NCBI RefSeq assembly: GCF_038561935.1
Contig: NZ_CP102770.1
Location: forward strand, 5,084,001 to 5,148,000
Direction: 5' to 3'
Length of the DNA stretch: 64,000 nucleotides
DNA from: Myxococcus stipitatus
Lineage (GTDB): Bacteria; Myxococcota; Myxococcia; Myxococcales; Myxococcaceae
The translations under genes and the position numbers were made by a program. Below, one piece after another: positions 25,385 to 33,393 of this stretch. Under the pieces are notes generated by a model. That model made no database searches and was not told the origin of the DNA. It worked only from the letters and a program-made list of their open reading frames with translations. Numbering within the stretch: position 1 is the stretch's first letter; every line of letters begins with the position of its first letter.

Positions 25385-26038
25385 CTATGGCGCGAGGGCC
25401 TTCACCAGGTCTTGAGTGAGCACCCAATACCCCTGCGTGCTCAAGGAGGCCTCGAAGATGCTTCCATACCGCTTCCGAACCTCTTCCTCGGTGAGGTCGC
25501 CTGTGGGTATCAGGCCCAGGAGCGACGGCTCACCTGGGAACTCTGGCATGTCCACAAAGGCCGTCCGCACCCGCTCGGGGGACAGGGGTTGGAATGCGAG
25601 TTCCAGGTGGCCGTAGCCCCCATAGGCATCCACCGCGGCGCTGATGGTGGCGAGCGCACCTTGGAAGCCGCGGTTCTCTTGACGCCGCAAGAGCCTCGTC
25701 AAGCTCTGGAGCGTGATGTCAACCCAGACGTTGACATAGGCACCATGCCCGATCCTGCCGATAAGGACGTAGAGCCTGAACGAGTCATTCCAGAACTCGC
25801 ACGAACAGCCTTCCCACAGGGAGACCTCTCGCGGCAGCTCATCGTAGCCGGACTGGACTCGAAGCTCCTCGTCCGGGAAGAGCTCATCGAAGACTTCACG
25901 GTCGGAGTCGTAGGCCGCTCGCAGAATCGAATGATCATGCCTGAACCCGAGTTCGTTGAGGCCACTTTCGATTCGCACGAGCAGGTCGCGGAGCGGAGCA
26001 TCCGGGGCGGAGATGATGGTGGTGAAATCAATGGACAT
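25385..26038 (-). CDS. Probable immunity protein of the PAAR effector cassette
   Basis: 217 residues, acidic, no signal peptide or membrane segment. It begins MSIDFTTIISAPDAPLRDLL and contains aromatic-rich strands (YGGYGHLELAFQPLSPERVR). No family recognised. It is called immunity by position: immediately downstream (8 bp) of the PAAR effector, same strand, last in the cassette, and of lower GC than the surroundings, all usual for polymorphic-toxin immunity genes. Alternative: an unrelated accessory protein. Confidence 0.6.
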   Translation of the reverse strand: MSIDFTTIISAPDAPLRDLLVRIESGLNELGFRHDHSILRAAYDSDREVFDELFPDEELRVQSGYDELPREVSLWEGCSCEFWNDSFRLYVLIGRIGHGAYVNVWVDITLQSLTRLLRRQENRGFQGALATISAAVDAYGGYGHLELAFQPLSPERVRTAFVDMPEFPGEPSLLGLIPTGDLTEEEVRKRYGSIFEASLSTQGYWVLTQDLVKALAP

Positions 26039-26046
26039 CGGCGCAC

Positions 26047-26952
26047 CTATGGAACGATTTCCACGTCGAAGCCTCGCTCAAGGTACTTCTTCGCCGAATC
26101 TGGATTGTCGGGGATGCTCCCATCGAGCTTGGCGAGAGGATTCTGACTCTTGTCGAAGAGCTTCTGCTGAATGTCTCGCACTCGGCGTGACTGCTTGGAG
26201 GCATTCTTGACGCCCTTGAACTTTCGACTCTTCGCCTCTGCGACACGGCTTTGGCCGACGATATCCACCTCCTGATACTGGCCGCACTTCTTGCACTTGT
26301 ATCCCTGGCCAACGGTCTGGATCTTCATGAACTCCATGTTGGCTTGAACCGCTTTGTTCTCGAACTCTGGCCCCCGCATGGCTTCTTTCATGGAGGGCTT
26401 CCCTTTGTTTGCATCAATGCGGGCGTTGTTCTCCGCTGCCGCTTGTTCAGGCGTCTTGCCTGGGTCGGCCACTTCCCATTCGTGGTCGCACGCCGACTCG
26501 TCTCCATCCGCGGGGAGGTCAGGGGCGAGGGGAGACTGGAGCACCCCCATCAAAGTGGCCGCGTTGGCGGGTCCGCCGTGATTGTTGCTCATGGCGTCGC
26601 CCAGTAGCTGGACGTTCTTGCCTTCGAACTTCACGTCCATCGAACCAGGGGCGACGAACTTCGTCTCACCGTGGGTGTTGGCAGAGACAAGCCCTCCACC
26701 AGTCCCCTTGCTGGCCATGTCTCCCTGACTTCCGAAGCTCGCGCCTCGGATGGCCACCTTCTCGCCCTCGATGAGGACACTCTGGCTGTAGCCACTCGGG
26801 CTCAGGTTCGACCGGCCGATATTCGGCAGAGGTGTTGGGACAAATGGGGCAGGGGGCCCCGGCATCTTGCAGACGTTCGGAACGGTGGCGGCCGCTACGG
26901 CCTTGCTTCCGGCTGTTACGGGTGTCCTCGGAGGGTTGACAGCGACTTTCAT
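26047..26952 (-). CDS. PAAR-like (DUF4150) type VI effector with putative PD-(D/E)xK nuclease domain
   Basis: 301 residues. The N-terminal DUF4150/PAAR-like domain (about 25-125: MPGPPAPFVPTPLPNIGRSN, ASFGSQGDMASKGTGGGLVS, MDVKFEGKNVQLLGDAMSNN) is the spike-tip fold that sharpens the type VI VgrG tube. The C-terminal part (about 200-301) carries C220-KK-C223, then Asp230 in EVDIVG and Glu239-Ala-Lys241 in VAEAKSR, a spacing that fits a PD-(D/E)xK nuclease core, and a basic region after it. CDH at 155-157 may complete a zinc site with the CxxC. Overlaps the ketosynthase-like gene by 4 bp. Inferred: DNA-cleaving toxin delivered into rival or prey cells. Confidence 0.75.
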   Translation of the reverse strand: MKVAVNPPRTPVTAGSKAVAAATVPNVCKMPGPPAPFVPTPLPNIGRSNLSPSGYSQSVLIEGEKVAIRGASFGSQGDMASKGTGGGLVSANTHGETKFVAPGSMDVKFEGKNVQLLGDAMSNNHGGPANAATLMGVLQSPLAPDLPADGDESACDHEWEVADPGKTPEQAAAENNARIDANKGKPSMKEAMRGPEFENKAVQANMEFMKIQTVGQGYKCKKCGQYQEVDIVGQSRVAEAKSRKFKGVKNASKQSRRVRDIQQKLFDKSQNPLAKLDGSIPDNPDSAKKYLERGFDVEIVP

Positions 26953-28010
26953 GACCTGCCCCCTGGATGCCTGCCTTCTTGAATGAAGCGTTCAAAGACG
27001 AGCGCTGTCCGATGGCCCGCTTCCGCGCTCGTCCATCCCAGTACTCGCCCGCCGCGCATGTACCCGCGGCGGAGCGACTCGTGAGCAAGCACCGCGAAGA
27101 GTGGGCCCGAGGCTGCTCCAACGTCGCCAAGAAGCGAGGCCGGAGTCACATATCTGCTCGGGTCGACAACCACTTCGCTCAACCGCAGGCTGGCCATGCC
27201 CCATTCCTCATTGCGGTAGCGCTCACCATTGAGGTCGCAGTACACCGCGTCGACCGGTACTCCATGGGTGGAGGCCATGATCGCCGCCGCCAGCCCTTCT
27301 CCGAGGCACACTGACTGCTTCTTGATTCCGTGGTGCTCGATTGCCGTGTGCATGCCGGAGAGCGCGATGAATGGAGAGAGCCCGAGGGCGCGTGCCACCC
27401 GTGGCGAACAGAGCAAGCAGAATGCGGCAGCCTCTCCCGGCACCATGCCGGAGCGCCGACGCGAGGATTGCAACTGTCCATTCCGGTCCAGCCAGGCCAA
27501 TGTCTTGTCGTGAAGGTAGCTGTCGACACCTCCGGCAATACAGAGCTCAAAACGCCTCGCGACGATGTCCTCACACGCCTTCTGGATGGCCATGGCACCC
27601 CCGCAATGGCCAAGGGGCAGAGAGCGGACCTCCGCATTCTTGATGATGCATCCGAGCGCCTTGGCGGTGATTGCCACATCGGCCTCGGTGAATCCGGGGC
27701 GGAGCTCTGGGAGTCCCAGGTACAGGCCGATGGGGGTCCTTCTTGAGAGGAGCGGAGCCAGCAGGTCGCAAATCTCCTGAAGTGCTGGGCCGCCGATGTC
27801 GACGAGCCGGCTCGTCCTGGATAGGAGATCATCGAGGTATTGGATGGGCGCGACCCGGAGTGGCTCACCTGCCCGGTCGACGATGTAGGGGTGCATGCTC
27901 ATGCGCGTGATGCCAGCGCGGATGGCGGCGGCTGTCACGGTTGCTCGAGAGCCAACGGAGGTCTGTGCTCCGACCGCCGCGACAACCACTTGAGGGCTCG
28001 AGTTCGTCAT
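26949..28010 (-). CDS. Thiolase-fold (beta-ketoacyl synthase-like) protein of a type VI cassette
   Basis: 353 residues with the overall thiolase/KAS layout. A nucleophile-like Cys is present (Cys136 in LGHCGGAMAIQ), but neither KAS histidine is recognisable: the NAHGTGT position reads DLNGERYRNEEW, and the GHxxGAAG position reads LLGDVGAASG (His to Asp). It is therefore more likely a structural or binding relative than a fatty-acid synthase. It overlaps both neighbours by 4 bp and has no acyl carrier protein or other lipid genes nearby. Such proteins recur beside DUF2169 and PAAR genes; an effector chaperone or loader role is inferred. Confidence 0.7.
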   Translation of the reverse strand: MTNSSPQVVVAAVGAQTSVGSRATVTAAAIRAGITRMSMHPYIVDRAGEPLRVAPIQYLDDLLSRTSRLVDIGGPALQEICDLLAPLLSRRTPIGLYLGLPELRPGFTEADVAITAKALGCIIKNAEVRSLPLGHCGGAMAIQKACEDIVARRFELCIAGGVDSYLHDKTLAWLDRNGQLQSSRRRSGMVPGEAAAFCLLCSPRVARALGLSPFIALSGMHTAIEHHGIKKQSVCLGEGLAAAIMASTHGVPVDAVYCDLNGERYRNEEWGMASLRLSEVVVDPSRYVTPASLLGDVGAASGPLFAVLAHESLRRGYMRGGRVLGWTSAEAGHRTALVFERFIQEGRHPGGRS

Positions 28011-29035
28011 GAGGCATGCGCTCTCTTGGCTTCGGAGATGAGGGTCTCATCGAGAGCCTCGGCATCCTGATGGCAAGGCAAGGCGGTATGCCATGTCATC
28101 AGCAGGCGAGCTTCGTCTGGCTCGATAACCACCGTGTAGAGCCGGGCGTCGTGCTCGATGCGTCGGCTGCCGAACCGCGTCTGGAAGCGCAAGTCGACCT
28201 TGGGCAACTCGAAGTCGAGGAGCCCTGCTGGAGTCATGTGGACCATCCTCACCCGTTCGCCGCCGCGCAGGTACCCGGTAGGCCGTTGGTCCGCAGGAGA
28301 GCACATCAGTGCTTGCGGACTGTAGTCGAGCGGCAGGAGTGGCTTCCTCTTTCGAGCCCATGCTTCATCGAATGTTCCCCAACACTCGCGCCGCGGAGAC
28401 CAATGGCTGGCGATTGCTCCGAATCCAGCGGGATGCGACAGGGCGTCATCGCCAGGATAGGCCACGTTGGGGACCGGTCTTCCAACCAAGAGCGCGGATG
28501 ACGTCGCGAAGCCGCACCCTACAGGGTTCCGACCCTCCATGCGATGCATCCGGGGGTTCGAACTCGAGGTATCAAGACCCCCCCATGCCCGTTCATAGAT
28601 GATGGGGAGAGAGGAGAAGGGCTTCGGCGCGGACGGGCTGACGCCCTTCAGAAGGTTTGGCTCCCAGATGCGATCTCCTCGAACGACGAGGATCTTTTGC
28701 AGATCTCCGATGCGCAGGCCGACCCTTACCTCGCCCTGGGGTTTGTTGCCTGGCGCGTAGGCCGAGGCATTCAGGATGATGTCCGTGCCGGGCTTCGCAT
28801 CCGCGAGATCCACTTCATACACGAGGCTCGAGCGACCAGGATCTCCTCGGTACTCAGGAGCGAGGAGTGGGGGAATTTGTTCGTCCGCGAGGCAGACCCG
28901 TCCATCTCCGCGCACCACATAGGTTGCCTTGACGGCTACGACCCAGACGTGGTGGCCACTGTGATCACGCAGCCAGGTTCGCTCAGCCGCATAGGGCGTG
29001 CGGTTGACCAACCTCCACATGTGCTCCCCCGTCAA
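28007..29035 (-). CDS. DUF2169 domain protein, type VI effector adaptor
   Basis: 342 residues. Recognised from WRLVNRTPYAAERTWLRDHS, VWVVAVKATYVV, DIILNASAYAPGNKPQ and YERAWGG, all typical of DUF2169. Family members are found with PAAR/DUF4150 effectors and are thought to help load them on the spike. First gene of the four-gene minus-strand cassette, overlapping the next by 4 bp. ATG at 29035 or at 29020 (MWRLV) are both possible starts. The 218 bp upstream hold no gene and presumably the promoter; no clear boxes seen. Confidence 0.82.
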   Translation of the reverse strand: MTGEHMWRLVNRTPYAAERTWLRDHSGHHVWVVAVKATYVVRGDGRVCLADEQIPPLLAPEYRGDPGRSSLVYEVDLADAKPGTDIILNASAYAPGNKPQGEVRVGLRIGDLQKILVVRGDRIWEPNLLKGVSPSAPKPFSSLPIIYERAWGGLDTSSSNPRMHRMEGRNPVGCGFATSSALLVGRPVPNVAYPGDDALSHPAGFGAIASHWSPRRECWGTFDEAWARKRKPLLPLDYSPQALMCSPADQRPTGYLRGGERVRMVHMTPAGLLDFELPKVDLRFQTRFGSRRIEHDARLYTVVIEPDEARLLMTWHTALPCHQDAEALDETLISEAKRAHAS

Positions 29036-29253
29036 TGATGGTTGCCTGGACTTGGATGACAGATCTCGTGCGCGCTGTGTCGATGGGCTTCAAGAGGCAA
29101 GCGTATCGACGGCATTGTCATGGAGGTCCCGCAGGGATGCGAGGGGGCGTTGAGACTCGACAGGGAAGTGTTGTGTTGTTGACTCAGTCGCCGGGGTGGG
29201 GGGCTGCGAGAGTTCCGCGATCGATTGGAGGGCTCGGTGAGGGCTCGTTGACC

Positions 29254-30432
29254 TCAGGGCTTGCGCTGCGCGAGCAGCCAATCCCAGACATTCGAGTCCT
29301 TGTACACGGCATCGCAGATGAACTGGTCACCCGGGTTGCGGATCGTGAAGAACACCTGGCGCGTGGGGCTCGCGCCGCTCGTGTCCGTCGTGGTCTGTCC
29401 GTTGATCCACTGCCAGCCCCCCGACTCGGGCCGGAAGAACGCGGTCTGATTCTCCAGAGGGGCGGTGTAGTGGGTCAGCACACCGAAGGGCGCTCCCAGG
29501 GCGCTGCCGAACTGGTCGAACCATGAGGCCGTCGCCTCATATCGATAGGCCGTGTCATTCTTGCCGTGGATGGCCCACGCGGAGAGCCCCGCGTTCATCA
29601 TCCCATCCGAGATGCTCTGGGCTCCGGCCCACGACTTCGGGGCGGCCGCGAGGATGGCCGCGAGCTTGTTGGGGAAGACGGCCGCGAAGTTGAGGGCGCC
29701 ACCACCCCCCAACCCCATGCCCGCGACGTAGGTCCGGCGCGGGTCGACCTTGTACATCGCCTGAATCTGGCTGACGAAGGGGCCCAGATAGTGCTGGGCT
29801 TCGTACTGATTCCATTCGCCGTTGATCGACGTCTGCGGCGCGATGAGCACGAAGGGGAAGTCCTTGCCCTCCTCGTCGATGTAGCGGAACGGCCCCTCCT
29901 CCCGGACGTGATTGAGCTCCTCCGGCCCCCCGTTTCCTTTCCGGCCCGTATCGTGGAGGAAGAACACCACCGGCCAGTTCGTGCCCACCGCATAACCCGG
30001 GGGAAGGTAGACGACGTGGCCGTAGTCTCCCGGCGAAGGTGACGCCTTGTAGACCTCTGTCACCGTGCCTCGGCCCGCCGGGACCGGGTGCACTCGCACA
30101 TAGGCCTTGGCCGATTGGCGGGCGCCTTCGTTGTCCGTCACGGTGAGCTGGAAGATGTATGCGCCCTGCACGAGGCCAGAGATCGTCGCCGTCAGCGAGC
30201 TGGCATTCGTGAGTGTGGCGGTGCTGGGCCCCTGCGTCTGGATCCACTGACTCGAGACGATGCTCCCGTCGGGGTCGCTCGCGGTGCCGGCCAGCCACGT
30301 CTTCGACGTGGGCAGCACCACGTTCTGGACCTGCCCCGTGGAGACCGTGGGTGGGGTGTTCGCAACCGCGCTCCCCGCCCACAGCGTGACCAGCAGGAGG
30401 GGACGAAGTTTCTTCCACGACTGTGGGTTCAT
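29254..30432 (-). CDS. Secreted PKD-domain esterase-like protein lacking the catalytic serine
   Basis: About 392 residues. Signal peptide (NPQSWKKLRPLLLVTLWAGS, cleavage near VAN), a PKD/Ig-like domain (about 30-115: ASDPDGSIVSSQW, YIFQLTVTDNEGARQ), then an Esterase_D/PHB-depolymerase-like alpha/beta hydrolase (about 130-390: YGHVVYLPPGYAVG, WPVVFFLHDTG, FVLIAPQTS). The nucleophile elbow, normally GxSxGG, reads AGMGLGGGG, so the serine is replaced by Gly; the acid region HGKNDTAY is kept. Either a dead hydrolase re-used for binding, or a different nucleophile is used. Start at 30432 chosen for the signal peptide. Confidence 0.8.
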   Translation of the reverse strand: MNPQSWKKLRPLLLVTLWAGSAVANTPPTVSTGQVQNVVLPTSKTWLAGTASDPDGSIVSSQWIQTQGPSTATLTNASSLTATISGLVQGAYIFQLTVTDNEGARQSAKAYVRVHPVPAGRGTVTEVYKASPSPGDYGHVVYLPPGYAVGTNWPVVFFLHDTGRKGNGGPEELNHVREEGPFRYIDEEGKDFPFVLIAPQTSINGEWNQYEAQHYLGPFVSQIQAMYKVDPRRTYVAGMGLGGGGALNFAAVFPNKLAAILAAAPKSWAGAQSISDGMMNAGLSAWAIHGKNDTAYRYEATASWFDQFGSALGAPFGVLTHYTAPLENQTAFFRPESGGWQWINGQTTTDTSGASPTRQVFFTIRNPGDQFICDAVYKDSNVWDWLLAQRKP

Positions 30433-30527
30433 TGTGCGTTTCCTTGGGGGTGGCTCCAACGAAAGGCAGTAACGAACCCACAGCGCGAATCGCTTTATGT
30501 CTGGGATTTCTGGGCGCCCGTGACGCT

Positions 30528-33329
30528 TCAGCGAGGGCGCTTGCTCTCCTGGAACGTCACCTCGAGCGGCACTTCCTTGCCATCCCGCAGCACGGTGGCC
30601 TGAACCGTCTCACCGGGCTTGGATGCGTTGAGCACAAACATCAGGTCCTCGACGCCGCCGATGACGTGCTTGCCCAGCTTCACGAGGATATCGCCCCGCT
30701 GCATCCCCGCCTGGTCCGCCGCGCCACCCGCGCGCACGCCCGCGAGCAGCATGCCCTTCTGTCCCGCCGGCAGGCCCGCGTAGTCCGGCACCGTGCCCAG
30801 CGACGCGTTGAAGCTGCGCATGTCGCCCCGCGGCGCGGGGGAGGGCACCTTGCGGTACGTCAGCGTCGTCGCCCCATCCAGCCCCATCGTCACCGCCGAC
30901 ACCACCCGCGCCACCTGCGCCGTCCCCACCGCGTTGAGCCGCGCCACCGTGTCCGAGGGCTTGTGGTAGTCCGAGTGCGTCCCCGTGAAGAAGTGCAGCA
31001 CCGGCACGCCCGCGGCGTAGAAGGGGGAGTGGTCGCTCGGGCCATAGCCATCGCCGCTCGGGTTGCAGGTGACTCGCGCTTCACCACACGCCCGGGTGAG
31101 CAGCGGCCCCCACTCGCCCGCGGACTCCGCGCCCAGCACCGAGAGCCCGCTCGCGCGCAGCCGTCCCACCATGTCCAGGTTCAGCATCGCGGTGACCTGC
31201 TTCATCGCCGCATCGCCTCGCTGGCGCGTGAAGTGCGTGGACCCCAGCAGGCCCGTCTCCTCACCCGAGAAGGCCAGGAAGAGCACGTCGCGCTTCACCT
31301 CGCCCTGGCGCTCCTTCAGCGTGCGCGCGATCTCCAGCAGCGCCGCCACACCCGAGGCGTTGTCATCCGCCCCGACGTGCGGCTCATGCCGGTCCGGCGC
31401 CAGCGAGGACCGTCCGCCGAAGCCCAGGTGGTCGTAGTGCGCGCCCACCACCACGGTGCCCGGCAGCTTGCCCTCGCCGGCCTCCAGCACCGCCGCGACA
31501 TTGAACGCGGCGCGCTGCTCGGTCTCGAGCTTCACCGCGACCTGCGCCTCGGAGCGCTTGCCCGCGACGAGCGACGCCATCACCGGCTCCATCGCCGCGC
31601 GCTTCACCACCACCACCGGGATGCCCGCGTCCCCGGGGCCTTCGGGCGACAGCGAGGGCAGGGTGGCCTCGGGAGGCATCTGCCAGTCCTTGGGCGCGGG
31701 CGTCGGGGCCTGGGGCCAGTCCACCACGATGAGCGCCTTCGCGCCGCGCTGCGCGGCCTGCCACGCCTTGTAGCGGAGGTCTCCGAAGCGCCGCTGCTTG
31801 TCCGTGTCCCCGAACTCCGGGCTGTCCGGAACGAAGCGGCGCACCACCACGACCTTCCCCTTCACCTTCAGCTTCGCGTAGTCATCCACCTTGAGCGACG
31901 GCTCGGAGATGCCGTAGTTCGCGAAGACGAGCGGCCCCTGCGCCTGCCCCTGGCCGGAGAACCCCAGAACCGTGAAGGCGTCGTCCGCGAGCACCGTCTT
32001 CCCCAGCCGAACCTGCGTCCCCGCCACCGGCCGCACCGCCGTCGTCACCGGGAACGTCTGCCGGAAGGCCCCCGCGTCCCCCGCGGGCTTCAGCCCCAGC
32101 TCCATGAACCGCGCCTCCACGAACGCGCCCGAGGCCTCCAGCCCCTCCGTGCCGATGCCCCGGCCCTCGCGACCCGGGTCCGCGAGGAACGTGACGTCCT
32201 CCCGGATGCGCTCCGGAGCGCCCTCGGTGACGCCAGGCTTCGCGTCCTCGACCCAGCGGGCGATGAACAGGTTCGTGTCCGTCTTTCCGGGGGCCGTGGC
32301 GCGGTTGCTCGAGAACGCCAGCCACTTGCCGTCCGGCGAGAACATCGGGAAGCCGTCGAAGCCCGGCGCGTGGGTGATGCGCTCCAGGTTGGAGCCGTCG
32401 ACGTCCACCGCCCAGATGTCGAACTCGCGGCCCTTGGGGTCACCGTGGTTCGACGAGAAGAGGATGCGCCGGCCATTGGGGTGGAAGAACGGCGCGAACG
32501 CGGCGCCATTCAGCCAGGTGATCTGCCGGGCCTCGGAGCCGTCCGCGTTGGCGACATACAGCTCCAGCTTCGTGGGCCGCACGAGCCCGCGCTTGAGCAG
32601 CCCCTGATAGTCGTCGAGCGCCTTGCCCGGCTGGGGCCGCGACGCGCGCCAGACAATCTGGGAGCAGTCCGCGTTGAAGAACGCGCCGCCGTCATACCCA
32701 GGCGAGTGCGTGAGCCGCTTCACGTTCTTCCCATCGCGGTCCATCCGGTACAGCTCCAGGTCCCCGTCCCGGACGGACGTGAAGAGGATGGAGCCGTCCT
32801 TCGCGCACACGGTGCCTTCCGCGTCGTAGCCGGGCGCGTCCGTCAGCCGTTGCACGCCGGTGCCATCCGCGTTGGACTTGAAGATGTCGTAGCTGTCGTA
32901 GAGCGCCCAGACGTAGCCCATGGAGTGGTCGGGCTTGGGCGGGCACTCGGGGCCCCCCAGGTGCGTGGACGCGTAGATGACCTCCTGGTCTCCCGGCAGG
33001 AAGTGCGCGCACGTCGTGGCGCCCTGGCCGGACGAGACGGGCTCCACCTTCGCCGCGGCGCCGCTGACGGGGTCCACCGTCATCCGGTAGATGCGGTCAC
33101 ACCCCATGCCCTCGTGGCGGGCCTGGAGGGAGAGCTGCTTGCCGTCGAAGGACCAGTAGGCCTCGGCGTTCTCTCCGCCGAAGGTCATCTGCCGCAGGTC
33201 CGCCAGCCGGACCTCTTCCGGCAGCGCGGCGACTTGCGGCGACGTGGATGCCGCTCCCGTGTCTGCCGGCGGGAGCGTGGGGGTGGCGCACGAGGTCAGC
33301 GCCAGGACGGAGAAGAGGGCTCGCTTCAT
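30528..33329 (-). CDS. M28-family zinc peptidase with N-terminal TolB-like propeller, PA and PDZ domains
   Basis: About 933 residues. Lipobox LTSC (Cys14). Residues about 40-370 form a WD40/TolB-like (PD40) propeller with repeats such as SPDGKWLAFSSNRATAPG. A PA-type insert follows (about 430-600; KVVVVRRFVPD, KALIVVDWPQ). The M28 core has VVVGAHYDHLG, DDNASGVAALLE, AFSGEETGLLGS, NLDMVGR and HSDYHKPSDT, supplying the two-zinc ligands and general base. A C-terminal PDZ domain (about 830-925; AGGAADQAGMQRGDILVKLG) completes it. Predicted membrane-anchored aminopeptidase for peptide nutrition, possibly of prey. Confidence 0.92.
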   Translation of the reverse strand: MKRALFSVLALTSCATPTLPPADTGAASTSPQVAALPEEVRLADLRQMTFGGENAEAYWSFDGKQLSLQARHEGMGCDRIYRMTVDPVSGAAAKVEPVSSGQGATTCAHFLPGDQEVIYASTHLGGPECPPKPDHSMGYVWALYDSYDIFKSNADGTGVQRLTDAPGYDAEGTVCAKDGSILFTSVRDGDLELYRMDRDGKNVKRLTHSPGYDGGAFFNADCSQIVWRASRPQPGKALDDYQGLLKRGLVRPTKLELYVANADGSEARQITWLNGAAFAPFFHPNGRRILFSSNHGDPKGREFDIWAVDVDGSNLERITHAPGFDGFPMFSPDGKWLAFSSNRATAPGKTDTNLFIARWVEDAKPGVTEGAPERIREDVTFLADPGREGRGIGTEGLEASGAFVEARFMELGLKPAGDAGAFRQTFPVTTAVRPVAGTQVRLGKTVLADDAFTVLGFSGQGQAQGPLVFANYGISEPSLKVDDYAKLKVKGKVVVVRRFVPDSPEFGDTDKQRRFGDLRYKAWQAAQRGAKALIVVDWPQAPTPAPKDWQMPPEATLPSLSPEGPGDAGIPVVVVKRAAMEPVMASLVAGKRSEAQVAVKLETEQRAAFNVAAVLEAGEGKLPGTVVVGAHYDHLGFGGRSSLAPDRHEPHVGADDNASGVAALLEIARTLKERQGEVKRDVLFLAFSGEETGLLGSTHFTRQRGDAAMKQVTAMLNLDMVGRLRASGLSVLGAESAGEWGPLLTRACGEARVTCNPSGDGYGPSDHSPFYAAGVPVLHFFTGTHSDYHKPSDTVARLNAVGTAQVARVVSAVTMGLDGATTLTYRKVPSPAPRGDMRSFNASLGTVPDYAGLPAGQKGMLLAGVRAGGAADQAGMQRGDILVKLGKHVIGGVEDLMFVLNASKPGETVQATVLRDGKEVPLEVTFQESKRPR

Positions 33330-33393
33330 GGGGCGCGACCATGTCAAAGGCCGCGCCCACACTCAACGTCTGGCCCCACGCGGCTTCCGCACG

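Noticed and set aside
25321..25419. A 32-codon frame (MAPGLSVAHDLLRELL...) between the OYE and immunity genes
   Set aside because: Reads like protein, but is short, has no ribosome site and overlaps the end of the 25385 gene; at most a remnant of something lost.
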